Positions 51,533 through 59,393 of a stretch of 64,000 bases of DNA are shown piece after piece; the stretch's first letter is position 1; the number at the start of each line of letters is the position of its first letter. The stretch spans positions 5,280,501 to 5,344,500 of the forward strand of contig NZ_CP069127.1 in the NCBI RefSeq assembly GCF_016811915.1. The letters are read 5' to 3'. The notes under the pieces are model-generated. The model was not told the origin of the DNA. It saw only the letters and a program-made list of their open reading frames with translations, and did not search any database. This stretch comes from Brevibacillus choshinensis. Its GTDB lineage: Bacteria; Bacillota; Bacilli; Brevibacillales; Brevibacillaceae. Position numbers and translations under genes: made by a program.

Positions 51533-51883
51533 ATGGTGCAGAGGAATAATATTAAGTTCGTTCATATTTATTTATTTTTTAGTCATGTAAGGAGATGGGA
51601 AATATTGGAGGTTTCATTACCCTTGCTTATCGCGCCTCTGCAATGTCCTTCTTGCGGTTGCACGAAATTCCATAAAGATGAAAAACGCGTTCATTCCTAT
51701 CACGATTACATCAATGACCATTTTGAAATCGTCCAAGTGGAGCGGCGAAGATACCGTTGTTCCAATTGCGGGACAAAACAATGGGATTCCGTATGCGGAG
51801 CATCTAGACACCTGAGAAAAACGTATCGTTTGCTCTTATGGGAAAAATCGATGAAAAACACTAAAAAGCTAAAGCTGACTTAA
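51533..51883 (+). pseudogene. ISL3-like transposase zinc-ribbon remnant
   Basis: An AT-rich frame of up to 116 codons. The central part has CPSCGCTKFHKDEKRVHSYHDYINDHFEIVQVERRRYRCSNCGTKQWD, the C-x2-C ... C-x2-C zinc ribbon with RRYRC typical of the N-terminus of ISL3 (IS204/IS1165) transposases. Nothing of the helix-turn-helix or DDE catalytic part follows. The start is uncertain (ATG at 51533, or TTG near 51604), and no terminal inverted repeats were seen. A small independent zinc-ribbon protein is the alternative. Confidence 0.6.
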
Positions 51884-52216
51884 ACCAAGCATGGGCCAAT
51901 CGTTTTTTCGGAAACAGCCCTCTCCTGAACAAAGGCTGTTTCCGACACTGGTCAACCAATCGCTCTCCTTCAATCCTTTCCATAAAACGCTGGTTTCCTT
52001 CCTTACATAAATAAGCATTCCCGGTACCCATAATAGATGGTGTTGTTCATTTCGAAAGGAGACGCTTTCCGGATGTGTTCTCACCAATCTTTTGAGGTAT
52101 GGTCTTATATGGTCAAAAAGGGGCAATGAATGCCATGGGGCAAATGTATCAAAAAGTACAGACTCACGAACCGATTGCTGTCTATTGTTAAACTCTTTTC
52201 TAAATCGGATAGAAAG
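51884..52216. other. Gap with no supported gene
   Basis: About 330 bp, AT-rich, between the ISL3-like remnant and the second terminator copy. A 21-codon frame (ATG at about 52129, AAAGGGG before it) and a minus frame at 51869-52126 exist but neither resembles a known protein. Confidence 0.5.
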
Positions 52217-52254
52217 AAAAAGCCAATCGCTTCTTAGGAAGGATTGGCTTTTTT
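52217..52254. terminator. Terminator of the SDR gene, near copy of the glnA terminator
   Basis: GCCAATCGCTTC..GGAAGGATTGGC with T-runs on both strands. It shares AAAAAGCCAATCGCTTC and GGAAGGATTGGCTT with the glnA terminator about 815 bp away. Confidence 0.8.
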
Positions 52255-52273
52255 GTCAACAGGCAACTCTTTG

Positions 52274-53026
52274 TTACAGAGCCGTCCAGCCTCCATCAAT
52301 CACGAGTTCTGCCCCGGTCATGAAGCGCGATTCGTCGGACGCCAGGTAAAGAGCACCGTAGGCGATATCCTCCGGTTCACCAAAGTACGGCAGCTGAGTG
52401 TACGTCTGATAATACGGAATCGCTCCTCCCTCCTCCATGGAAGGCAACGTCATCGGTGTGACAACGATACCCGGATGCAAGGAATTGACACGGATTCTGT
52501 CTTTGCCGTACTCGACCGCGGCCGATTTGGACAGCACGCGCAGCGCACCTTTGGCAGCCGTATAAGGACTCGTCCCCGCCATACCGACGATGCCCCCGAT
52601 CGATGAAATGTTGATAATGGACCCTCCACCCACTTTTTGCATTTCTGGAATGACGTACTTCATCCCGATCACGCATCCGTTCAGGTTGATGTCCATGATT
52701 TTATTCCACTCGGCCATCTCCATGTTGGCAATCGTCTTTGGCGAAGCGACACCCGCATTATTCACCAAGACGTCTACCTTTCCGTATTGGCGTACCGCCT
52801 CTGCAATCACAGACTTCCATTCCTCTTCCGATGTCACATCATGCTTCAAGGCAACAGCATCGCCGCCATCTGCCCGTATTTCCCGCACCATTTGATTCAG
52901 GGACTCCACCTGAACATCGGTAGCGATCACCTTTGCTCCTTCTTTCGCAAAAAGCTTTGCTTCAGATGCTCCCATCCCCATTGCCGCACCGGTAATGATG
53001 GCAACCTTCCCAGCTAAACGACCCAT
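52274..53026 (-). CDS. Short-chain dehydrogenase/reductase
   Basis: 250 residues from the ATG at 53026; the longer frame upstream is the regulator/operator region. Classical SDR: TGAAMGMGASEAKLF cofactor loop, NNAG at about residue 90, catalytic Ser in INISSIGGIVGMAG with YTAAK, and the C-terminal IRVNSLHPGIVVTPM. Shows similarity to cyclopentanol/hydroxysteroid-type SDRs, but the substrate is unknown. Divergent from a TetR regulator that probably controls it. Confidence 0.88.
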   Translation of the reverse strand: MGRLAGKVAIITGAAMGMGASEAKLFAKEGAKVIATDVQVESLNQMVREIRADGGDAVALKHDVTSEEEWKSVIAEAVRQYGKVDVLVNNAGVASPKTIANMEMAEWNKIMDINLNGCVIGMKYVIPEMQKVGGGSIINISSIGGIVGMAGTSPYTAAKGALRVLSKSAAVEYGKDRIRVNSLHPGIVVTPMTLPSMEEGGAIPYYQTYTQLPYFGEPEDIAYGALYLASDESRFMTGAELVIDGGWTAL

Positions 53027-53105
53027 GATCGACCAATCCCTTCTCCTAGGATGATATTGCATGCAACCGCATGTATCGAAAACGAACTGACAGGAAAGAA
53101 ATGAT

Positions 53106-53136
53106 ACAACACGTTGTTTTATAGACGTGGTGTTGT
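53106..53136. promoter_or_regulatory. Inverted repeat in the SDR/TetR intergenic region
   Basis: ACAACAC (53106-53112) and GTGTTGT (53130-53136) are exact reverse complements with a 17-bp spacer. A likely operator for the divergent TetR-type regulator. Confidence 0.5.
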
Positions 53137-53258
53137 TAAAATAATTATACCTCTCCCCCCAATACGGGCAACCAACACAACGGGCCAATCCGTTGCTTTA
53201 TCGTCAAAACGCAGCTGCTTGTCGTCAAAACGAGAGAAGTAATACAAGGAGATCAAAA

Positions 53259-53873
53259 ATGTCGAAAAAAGATCAAAAGCTGGATCCGCGCGTCGTTCGA
53301 ACTCGCCTCTTGCTGCGAGACGCCCTCGTGGAATTGATCCATGAGCACGGCTATGAGCCGATTACGGTTCAAGACATCACCAAGAGAGCCACTCTCAATC
53401 GAGCTACCTTCTATTTGCATTATCGCGACAAACTCGACCTGCTCTATCAAAGCTCCGATGAAATCATCCAGGAGCTGGTGGCGAGCATGAACCTGGCATT
53501 CGCCGAGAAGGACACGTTTGATTGGCAAAGCGACCAGCCCCACGAGAATTTCGTCCATTTGTTTGAGCACATTTCGCAAAACGGCAAGCTGTACAAAGTC
53601 TTTTTGACAGAAAAAAACATGCCGCACTTCACATCTCGCTTGATGGAAGTCCTGATCAATTTCATCGCCACAGGCATCAACAATGTCCAACCGGACGACG
53701 ATCGGCTGACCGTGCCCAGGGAATTTGCCGTTCGGTATTTCGCCGCTGCCTTCCTCGGAGTGATTGTCTGGTGGCTGGAAAACGATATGCCTTACACCTC
53801 CAGGTACATGGCCACTCAGCTGATGCGCGTCGCCATCAAAGGCCCTTACCTCGACAATCCCTTCCTCAAATAA
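53259..53873 (+). CDS. TetR/AcrR family regulator
   Basis: 204 residues from the ATG at 53259 (AAGGAGATC upstream). N-terminal TetR helix-turn-helix: LLLRDALVELIHEHGYEPITVQDITKRATLNRATFYLHYRDKLDLLY. The C-terminal ligand domain resembles the TetR_C/YdgC group found next to SDR genes. Divergent with the SDR gene over an inverted repeat, so autoregulation and ligand-triggered induction of the SDR are likely. Confidence 0.88.
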   Translation: MSKKDQKLDPRVVRTRLLLRDALVELIHEHGYEPITVQDITKRATLNRATFYLHYRDKLDLLYQSSDEIIQELVASMNLAFAEKDTFDWQSDQPHENFVHLFEHISQNGKLYKVFLTEKNMPHFTSRLMEVLINFIATGINNVQPDDDRLTVPREFAVRYFAAAFLGVIVWWLENDMPYTSRYMATQLMRVAIKGPYLDNPFLK

Positions 53874-53905
53874 CCTTTCCGGACGCAAAAAAACAGGAGG
53901 CTCCT

Positions 53906-54754
53906 CTACACCGAGGCAACCTCCTGTTTTGCTGTCAGCTTTCTCTTTAGCTCTTCTACCGATCGGGGAATTCCCCCCAGCTCGCCTTTCAGCGAATCCG
54001 GCAGCACTTCCCATACCTCCGCAAGCAACGGCATGCCCAGATGCAGACTCTCCAGCATCTCGCGCTGCGCCAGCGCCTCCTGCGGTTCTCCCGCGAAGAT
54101 CAGACGCCCCCCATCCATCACGCAGATCCATTCCGCCCACTCAAACGCGATATCCATATCGTGCGTGGCCATCAGGACCGTCGTTCCCCTCTGATGGATC
54201 TGATCCAGCTCTCGAAGCAGATTTTTCACCTGATAACGGTCCAGGTACGCGGTCGGTTCATCGAGCAGGAGCAGCTCCGGCTCCAGTACCATCACACCCG
54301 CGATCGCGAGGCGTCTTTTTTGACCCAGACTCAGGTGATGAATGGGGACTTCCGCTAGCTCCGTCATGCCGAACGCCTCGAGGATGTCTCGCACCTTTTC
54401 CCGGATGACTTCCGGTGGCAGCTTGCGATTGAAGAGGCCGTAGGAAATGTCTTCTGAGACGGTGCTTGCGATCAACTGATGCTCCGGGTCCTGAAAAACC
54501 AATCCTACCTTTTGCGTCATTTCCTGCAAAAAGGAGCGCTTGTAGACGTACGGAGCTCCCCTCCACAGGACCTGTCCCCGGCTCGGCTGGAGAAGTCCGT
54601 TTGCGTGCAGAAACAGCGTCGACTTGCCGCAGCCGTTGCGACCGAGCAAGACGCATTTCTTGCCTTCAGGGATCCCCAGACTCACTCCATTCAGCACGGA
54701 CTTCTGACCGCCCGGATAGGTGTATTGCAGATTTGAAAATTCCAGCAGTGTCAA
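53906..54754 (-). CDS. cbiO: Cobalt ECF transporter ATPase
   Basis: 282 residues from the TTG at 54754, which overlaps the cbiQ stop (TTGA) and follows AGGAGG by 9 bp; the longer upstream frame is a shadow of cbiQ. Walker A LLGRNGCGKSTLFLH, signature LSLGQKRRLAIAG, Walker B LLLDEPTAYLD and the His loop TVLMATHDMDIAFE are all present. Powers cobalt (possibly nickel) uptake with CbiMNQ. Confidence 0.93.
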   Translation of the reverse strand: MTLLEFSNLQYTYPGGQKSVLNGVSLGIPEGKKCVLLGRNGCGKSTLFLHANGLLQPSRGQVLWRGAPYVYKRSFLQEMTQKVGLVFQDPEHQLIASTVSEDISYGLFNRKLPPEVIREKVRDILEAFGMTELAEVPIHHLSLGQKRRLAIAGVMVLEPELLLLDEPTAYLDRYQVKNLLRELDQIHQRGTTVLMATHDMDIAFEWAEWICVMDGGRLIFAGEPQEALAQREMLESLHLGMPLLAEVWEVLPDSLKGELGGIPRSVEELKRKLTAKQEVASV

Positions 54755-55554
54755 AACCGCCAACCTCCTATCAGGCTCTCTAGCAGAACCAATATGATGC
54801 AGCCGAGCACAGACTCCCACTCGTATCGCGGGGAGCGAGCGTGAACGCGAAGACTTTGCACATGAAAGCTGTCTCCGTGCCCTCTGGCCGCGATGCCCAT
54901 GGAAAGCGACTCGTATTTGCGCATCGCCCGGACAAACAATTGGCTCGCCACCATACTGACGTCGCGCAATAGTGCACGGAAGCCCTGATGTCCTCCACGC
55001 GAGCGCTGCGCCATCCAAAGCTGATAGGATGTGTCGAGCAGCACGAAAATAAAGCGGTACATGATCATCAACAGATCGGTGATGATCTGTGGCAATCCCA
55101 TCCTGCGAAAGACCTGCAGGATCTCAGCAAACGGAACCGTAAACAACAGAAACGAGAAGCAGGATAAACTCCCGATGACCCGAAAAAACAATTCCAGCGC
55201 CCGGGCAACGGACGCAGGCGCCACGAAAAGGACATACGCCCCCACATCCCATGCGATCAGGGCATCGGCTGGAATCGCCCCCGACCCGCTGCGGGCCAGT
55301 TCAAACAGCAGCGCGGGCAATCCCGCTATAAAAAAAGAAAGCGGGAGCACAAGAAAGAGCAGATGGTTCCGGAGCGGGATGCGGGCATATCGAACCACCC
55401 ACACCCCCATCCACAGAAACACGAGCAGCTGTACAAACGAATGTCCAGTCAACACCAGCAAAAGCAGCGCACCGCCGAATGACAGCTTGTGAGCAGGCGG
55501 CAGGTGCCTCAGGTGGTTTTGGTAGGATAGAGAATCGAGCTGCTGCCAGTTCAT
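54751..55554 (-). CDS. cbiQ: Cobalt ECF transporter transmembrane coupling protein
   Basis: 267 residues, several hydrophobic helices. The cytoplasmic coupling region RAMRKYESLSMGIAARGHG contains the family AARG motif. Overlaps cbiN and cbiO by 4 bp each. T component that transmits ATP hydrolysis to CbiM. Confidence 0.9.
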   Translation of the reverse strand: MNWQQLDSLSYQNHLRHLPPAHKLSFGGALLLLVLTGHSFVQLLVFLWMGVWVVRYARIPLRNHLLFLVLPLSFFIAGLPALLFELARSGSGAIPADALIAWDVGAYVLFVAPASVARALELFFRVIGSLSCFSFLLFTVPFAEILQVFRRMGLPQIITDLLMIMYRFIFVLLDTSYQLWMAQRSRGGHQGFRALLRDVSMVASQLFVRAMRKYESLSMGIAARGHGDSFHVQSLRVHARSPRYEWESVLGCIILVLLESLIGGWRF

Positions 55555-55835
55555 TTCTTCGCTTTATCCGTACGGCCCTTGTAGACCCCTACTGCATAGC
55601 CGACAACACCCGCGCCAAGCGCAGCCTGAACAGCAAACAGGAGACTCTCCGTCTCGCCTCCTGGCGGCTCAATAAACGGCTGGAACCACGGCTCATAGGA
55701 AGGCGCAATCTCTTTGATCGCCTCTTCTGCCGCACCATCCGCTCCACCAAACTCGGAATCCTTGATGAACAACAGCGGCATAGCCGCCAGAACCACGACT
55801 CCCAGCAGTAACAGCCAGTTCATTCCTTTTTTCAC
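55551..55835 (-). CDS. cbiN: Cobalt ECF transporter subunit CbiN
   Basis: 94 residues from a GTG that overlaps the cbiM stop (GTGA). Two helices: MNWLLLLGVVVLAAMPLLFI, an acidic extracytoplasmic loop with FGGADGAAEEAI and YEPWFQPFIEPPGGETESLLFAVQAALGAGVVGY. The two-helix CbiN with this loop is specific for cobalt systems and loads metal into CbiM. Confidence 0.92.
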   Translation of the reverse strand: MKKGMNWLLLLGVVVLAAMPLLFIKDSEFGGADGAAEEAIKEIAPSYEPWFQPFIEPPGGETESLLFAVQAALGAGVVGYAVGVYKGRTDKAKK

Positions 55836-56593
55836 AGCGATTCCTCCCGTTTCAGCAAGCGCAGCTGCGCCAATTCATTCGCATTATAGGCTTGCAGCCA
55901 GTTCCATACGAGTACGGTCAACAGCCCTTCGCTGATGGCAAGCGGCACCTGTGTGATGGCAAATATCCCGGCAAATTTGGCAAAGGAAGCGAGAACGCCA
56001 CCGCTGGCAGCGGGGAATGCCAATGCCAGCTGAAGCGATGTCACGACATAGGTAGCCAAATCCGCCAGTGCTGCTGCTGCGAAAACGGCCAGACGCTGCT
56101 TGCCGCTCTTTGCGATCAGACGATAGACTGCATATGCGACCATCGGGCCCACGACTGCCATCGACACGGCATTCGCCCCCAGCGTGGTCAAGCCGCCATG
56201 TGCCAGCAATAACGCTTGGAACAGCAAAACCATACTGCCGAGCACCGACATCGCGAGCGGTCCGAACATGATCGCTCCGAGTCCTGTACCCGTCGGGTGA
56301 GAGCTGCTGCCTGTCACTGAAGGGATTTTCAATGCGGAAAGGACGAAAGCGAACGCTCCCGATACACCCAAGAGCAGCTTCATTTGCGGATGCTCTTTGA
56401 CGATTTTATTGATCGAGCGGACACCCAAAATAAAAAACGGCAGGAAGACTGCCCACCAAAACAAGGCCCACGAGAGCGGCAAATATCCTTCCATAATATG
56501 CATGGCGTGTCCTGTCTGCGGTTCATTCAGCATGAAATAGAGGACAAAACCCGCAACCAGCAAACAGCTGGACACTAATCTCGAGCGATTCAT
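55832..56593 (-). CDS. cbiM: Cobalt ECF transporter substrate-specific component
   Basis: 253 residues from the ATG at 56593, 7 bp after GGGGAGG. The hydrophobic N-terminus ends in TGHA, and the metal-binding MHIMEGYLP follows directly. Cleavage after Ala would expose the Met-His that binds cobalt in this family. Further helices include SSSHPTGTGLGAIMFGP with the conserved histidine. First gene of cbiM-N-Q-O. The longer frame upstream is riboswitch sequence. Confidence 0.93.
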   Translation of the reverse strand: MNRSRLVSSCLLVAGFVLYFMLNEPQTGHAMHIMEGYLPLSWALFWWAVFLPFFILGVRSINKIVKEHPQMKLLLGVSGAFAFVLSALKIPSVTGSSSHPTGTGLGAIMFGPLAMSVLGSMVLLFQALLLAHGGLTTLGANAVSMAVVGPMVAYAVYRLIAKSGKQRLAVFAAAALADLATYVVTSLQLALAFPAASGGVLASFAKFAGIFAITQVPLAISEGLLTVLVWNWLQAYNANELAQLRLLKREESL

Positions 56594-56623
56594 GACCATA
56601 CCTCCCCATTTTTTCATCCAAAC

Positions 56624-56653
56624 AAAAAAATCCCATCCCCAAATTGGATGAGA
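56624..56653 (-). terminator. Riboswitch-associated terminator before cbiM
   Basis: On the minus strand ATCTCATCC pairs with GGATGGGAT (one G-T pair), followed by TTTTTTTG. It would end the leader when cobalamin is bound. Confidence 0.85.
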
Positions 56654-56734
56654 TCTGCGTACACAAAACAATAGACTGCGATTCAGCCATATTGCCTCGT
56701 ATCCACCTCTCCTTTCCGCGAAGGTTCCCAGGTG

Positions 56735-56916
56735 TGGCTGATAGGTAGGTCTCCTGGCTTCCAGATCTGCGCGCTCTCTGTCCTTCCCCATACATCTATG
56801 AGTGGATTGCTATCAAAGAGAACTCCCTGGTTACAGTGGCGGGACCGCTCGGGACTTTCACCCGATTCCCTGTTACCCCGTATGCGTCTTACACATCATA
56901 CAGGCACCTAATGCCA
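56735..56916 (-). promoter_or_regulatory. Cobalamin riboswitch of the cbiMNQO operon
   Basis: On the minus strand the conserved blocks occur in order: GGCATTAGGTGCCTG, ACAGGGAATCGGGTG, AAAGTCCCGAGCGGTCCCGCC, ACTGTAACC, and the B12-box region GAAGCCAGGAGACCTACC. This fits a cobalamin sensor that turns off cobalt uptake when B12 is abundant. Confidence 0.95.
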
Positions 56917-57000
56917 ACAATATGTCATTCTCGGACATTCCTGATTGTCCATCAACATTATACTTCAACAGGCAGAAAAAGAGAACAATTGGAAAGAAAC

Positions 57001-57034
57001 AAAAAAGCCGATGACCCCCGCGGGAATCATCGGC
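57001..57034 (-). terminator. Terminator of pyrD
   Basis: On the minus strand GAGCCGATGA and TCATCGGCTT flank the loop, followed by TTTTG. Confidence 0.82.
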
Positions 57035-57058
57035 TCGGTATTCCACCTGCCATGGCTG

Positions 57059-58147
57059 TTATTTCGCGTCTACACCCACTACTTCGCCGATGTGCGAAAA
57101 ACCGTCTCGCTCCATCAATTTCAGCAGCTTCTTATTGATTTGCTTCACGATTCCCGGCCCTTGATAAATCATGCCGGAGTACACCTGAACGAGACTCGCG
57201 CCTGCACGGATCTTCTCATAGGCATCTTCTCCCGTGAAAATACCGCCCACGCCTACGATCGGTACTTTGTCTCCCACTTCCTGATAAATCTGCTTCACCC
57301 AAGCCGTGGAACGCTCTGTCAGCGGTCTGCCGCTGAGGCCGCCAGCTTCGTCTGCTTTCGGATGGCCCTCGACAGCTTCGCGGGACAAGGTCGTGTTCGT
57401 GGCGATGATGCCGGAGATGCCTTCCTCCACGGCTGCGTGAACCACGTCGTGCATCTGCTCGTCCGACATGTCTGGCGCCACCTTCAGGAGAATCGGCTTT
57501 TTCTTGACACCGCGCATTTCCATTTCCGCCGCTTTTTCCCGCACGGCGCGAATGAGTACGCGCAGGCTCTCCGTTTCCTGCAAATCACGCAAGTTCGGAG
57601 TATTCGGCGAGCTGATGTTGATGACAAAGTAATGGCCGTACGCGTACAGCATGTCCAGGCATTTGCTGTAATCGCTGGGAGCTTCCTCATTCGGCGTGAC
57701 CTTGTTCTTCCCGATGTTAATGCCGATCGGCACGTCGGAATACGCAAAGTCCACCAGATGCTGGGAAGCCAGATACGCTCCGAGGTTGTTAAAGCCCATC
57801 CGGTTAATCACCGCCTGATGCTCGGCCAAGCGAAACAGTCTCGGCTTGGGATTTCCCGGCTGTCCTTGCGGCGTCAGGGTTCCCACTTCTACAAAACCAA
57901 ATCCAAGTGCACCAAGCGCGTGATACACTTCTGCATTTTTGTCAAAACCTGCTGCCAAGCCGACCGGATTCGGGAACTTGAGGCCCCACAGCTTCGTCTC
58001 CAGGCGCTCGTCACGCAGTTGGTAGATCATTTTCAATAAAGATTTGCCCGGAGCGGAATCCTCTACCAGCTTCAGGGCGTGAATCGTCTTTTCATGAATT
58101 TCTTCAGGGTCCTGCTGAAACAGATACTTGCGTATAAGCTGATACAT
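57059..58147 (-). CDS. pyrD: Quinone-dependent dihydroorotate dehydrogenase (class 2)
   Basis: 362 residues from the ATG at 58147 (GAGGAG upstream). FMN enzyme of pyrimidine synthesis, membrane associated through the N-terminal helix YQLIRKYLFQQDPEEIHE. Conserved GLAAGFDKNAE, GFVEVGTLTPQGQPGNPKPRLFR, NISSPNTPNLRDLQ with the catalytic Ser, and VGVGGIFTGEDAYEKIRAGASLVQVYSGMIYQGP near the C-terminus. Class 2 enzymes are unusual in Bacillus subtilis-like Firmicutes, which use the NAD class 1B enzyme with PyrK. Monocistronic. Confidence 0.93.
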   Translation of the reverse strand: MYQLIRKYLFQQDPEEIHEKTIHALKLVEDSAPGKSLLKMIYQLRDERLETKLWGLKFPNPVGLAAGFDKNAEVYHALGALGFGFVEVGTLTPQGQPGNPKPRLFRLAEHQAVINRMGFNNLGAYLASQHLVDFAYSDVPIGINIGKNKVTPNEEAPSDYSKCLDMLYAYGHYFVINISSPNTPNLRDLQETESLRVLIRAVREKAAEMEMRGVKKKPILLKVAPDMSDEQMHDVVHAAVEEGISGIIATNTTLSREAVEGHPKADEAGGLSGRPLTERSTAWVKQIYQEVGDKVPIVGVGGIFTGEDAYEKIRAGASLVQVYSGMIYQGPGIVKQINKKLLKLMERDGFSHIGEVVGVDAK

Positions 58148-58292
58148 CTTGGCTGCACTCCTCACTCCGTTTTACCTCATAGTAGAATACCATATTTTCA
58201 GAGGGCGGGTAACCTTTATCCTTGATACATATTTCCAAGTGGGCAGGCAAATCCTAGCAGTACCGCCAATATGGAGGTGACGATGCACCTAA

Positions 58293-59393
58293 ATGAAAGT
58301 GGACGGGAAAATCGGAATTAGTCAGGCGATCATGACGATGATGCTGACGGTGGGCATCACCAACCACGTCAATGTCATTCCCCTGTTGCTCAGCTCCGCC
58401 AAACGCGATGCATGGCTGAGTGTCCTGCTAGCCTCCATTCCGTTTATTGTGTGGGCCTGCATTCTCTCATTCATCAACAACCGTCTTCACCAGCAATCCT
58501 TACATCAATGGCTACGGCGTACGAGTGGAAAATTTGTCAGCTACCTCATCCTCATTCCGCTCCTGATCTCTATATATGGGATGGCACTCGTACATCTAAT
58601 CGATACACAAACATGGACAACTGTGAACTACCTGCCACGAACCCCAGAGTGGTTTACGGCTCTCGTGTTGATGGGCATCTGCATCATCGCTGCCTTCGGA
58701 GGAATTGCCCCGCTAGGGATTACGGCAGCACTCCTGCTTCCCATCGTAGCGATACTGGGTTTCTTTGTCGCTTTTGGAAACGTGCCCAAAAAAGATTACA
58801 GCCTTTTGCTCCCTGTCTTTCAGCATGGCATTGCCCCCATTTGGGAAGGAATGATTTATGCTGGCGGAGGCTTCTGCGAATTGGTGCTCCTTTTATTGCT
58901 TCAGCATCATGTGAGGAAACCGCTAAGACTCGTTCATTACCTCGCGATGATCGCTATCGTGATTATTCTTACGTTGAGTCCGCTCACCGGAGCCATCGCC
59001 GAGTTCGGTCCGATTGAATCCTCGAGGCAGCGCTTCCCCGCTTTTGAACAATGGCGCCTGCTATCGATTGGAAAAGATATCGAGAACATGGAGTTTTTTG
59101 CGATTTTCCAGTGGCTGTCCGGCTCATTCGTCCGCATCTCACTCTGCTTGCTGCTGCTGACAGAGATTCTGGAGGTGCATACACCAAAGTCTCGCTCCGT
59201 TGTGCTTTTCGTCTTGGGAATCAGCATGATTGTCATTACCAGCCTCCCTTTCAGCGACATGCAATTCGTCGGGTTTTTAACCCATTTGTACTATCCGCTC
59301 TATATGTTCATCACTATTCTTCTTACGCTCGCAATCGCCGGCATCGCCTTGTGGAATCGCAAAAGAGAGGGGAATGCTGAACATGACGCGTGA
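58293..59393 (+). CDS. Spore germination permease-like protein, GerB-type subunit (second operon)
   Basis: 366 residues; GGAGGTGA lies 12 bp before the ATG at 58293, rather far. About ten hydrophobic segments, spore-permease family (IGISQAIMTMMLTVGITNHVNVIPLLL start). First in the order B-A-C, unlike the first operon. Its end overlaps the start region of the GerA-type gene. Confidence 0.9.
   Translation: MKVDGKIGISQAIMTMMLTVGITNHVNVIPLLLSSAKRDAWLSVLLASIPFIVWACILSFINNRLHQQSLHQWLRRTSGKFVSYLILIPLLISIYGMALVHLIDTQTWTTVNYLPRTPEWFTALVLMGICIIAAFGGIAPLGITAALLLPIVAILGFFVAFGNVPKKDYSLLLPVFQHGIAPIWEGMIYAGGGFCELVLLLLLQHHVRKPLRLVHYLAMIAIVIILTLSPLTGAIAEFGPIESSRQRFPAFEQWRLLSIGKDIENMEFFAIFQWLSGSFVRISLCLLLLTEILEVHTPKSRSVVLFVLGISMIVITSLPFSDMQFVGFLTHLYYPLYMFITILLTLAIAGIALWNRKREGNAEHDA

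Noticed and set aside
51869..52126. An 85-codon minus-strand frame in the IS remnant region
   Set aside because: No family similarity, no RBS and it lies within decayed AT-rich sequence.
52129..52194. A 21-codon frame with an AAAGGGG upstream
   Set aside because: No recognisable features and no conservation data; the short length makes chance likely.
53906..55018. A 370-codon version of cbiO
   Set aside because: The extra N-terminus is a shadow of cbiQ; the TTG at 54754 overlaps the cbiQ stop and has AGGAGG.
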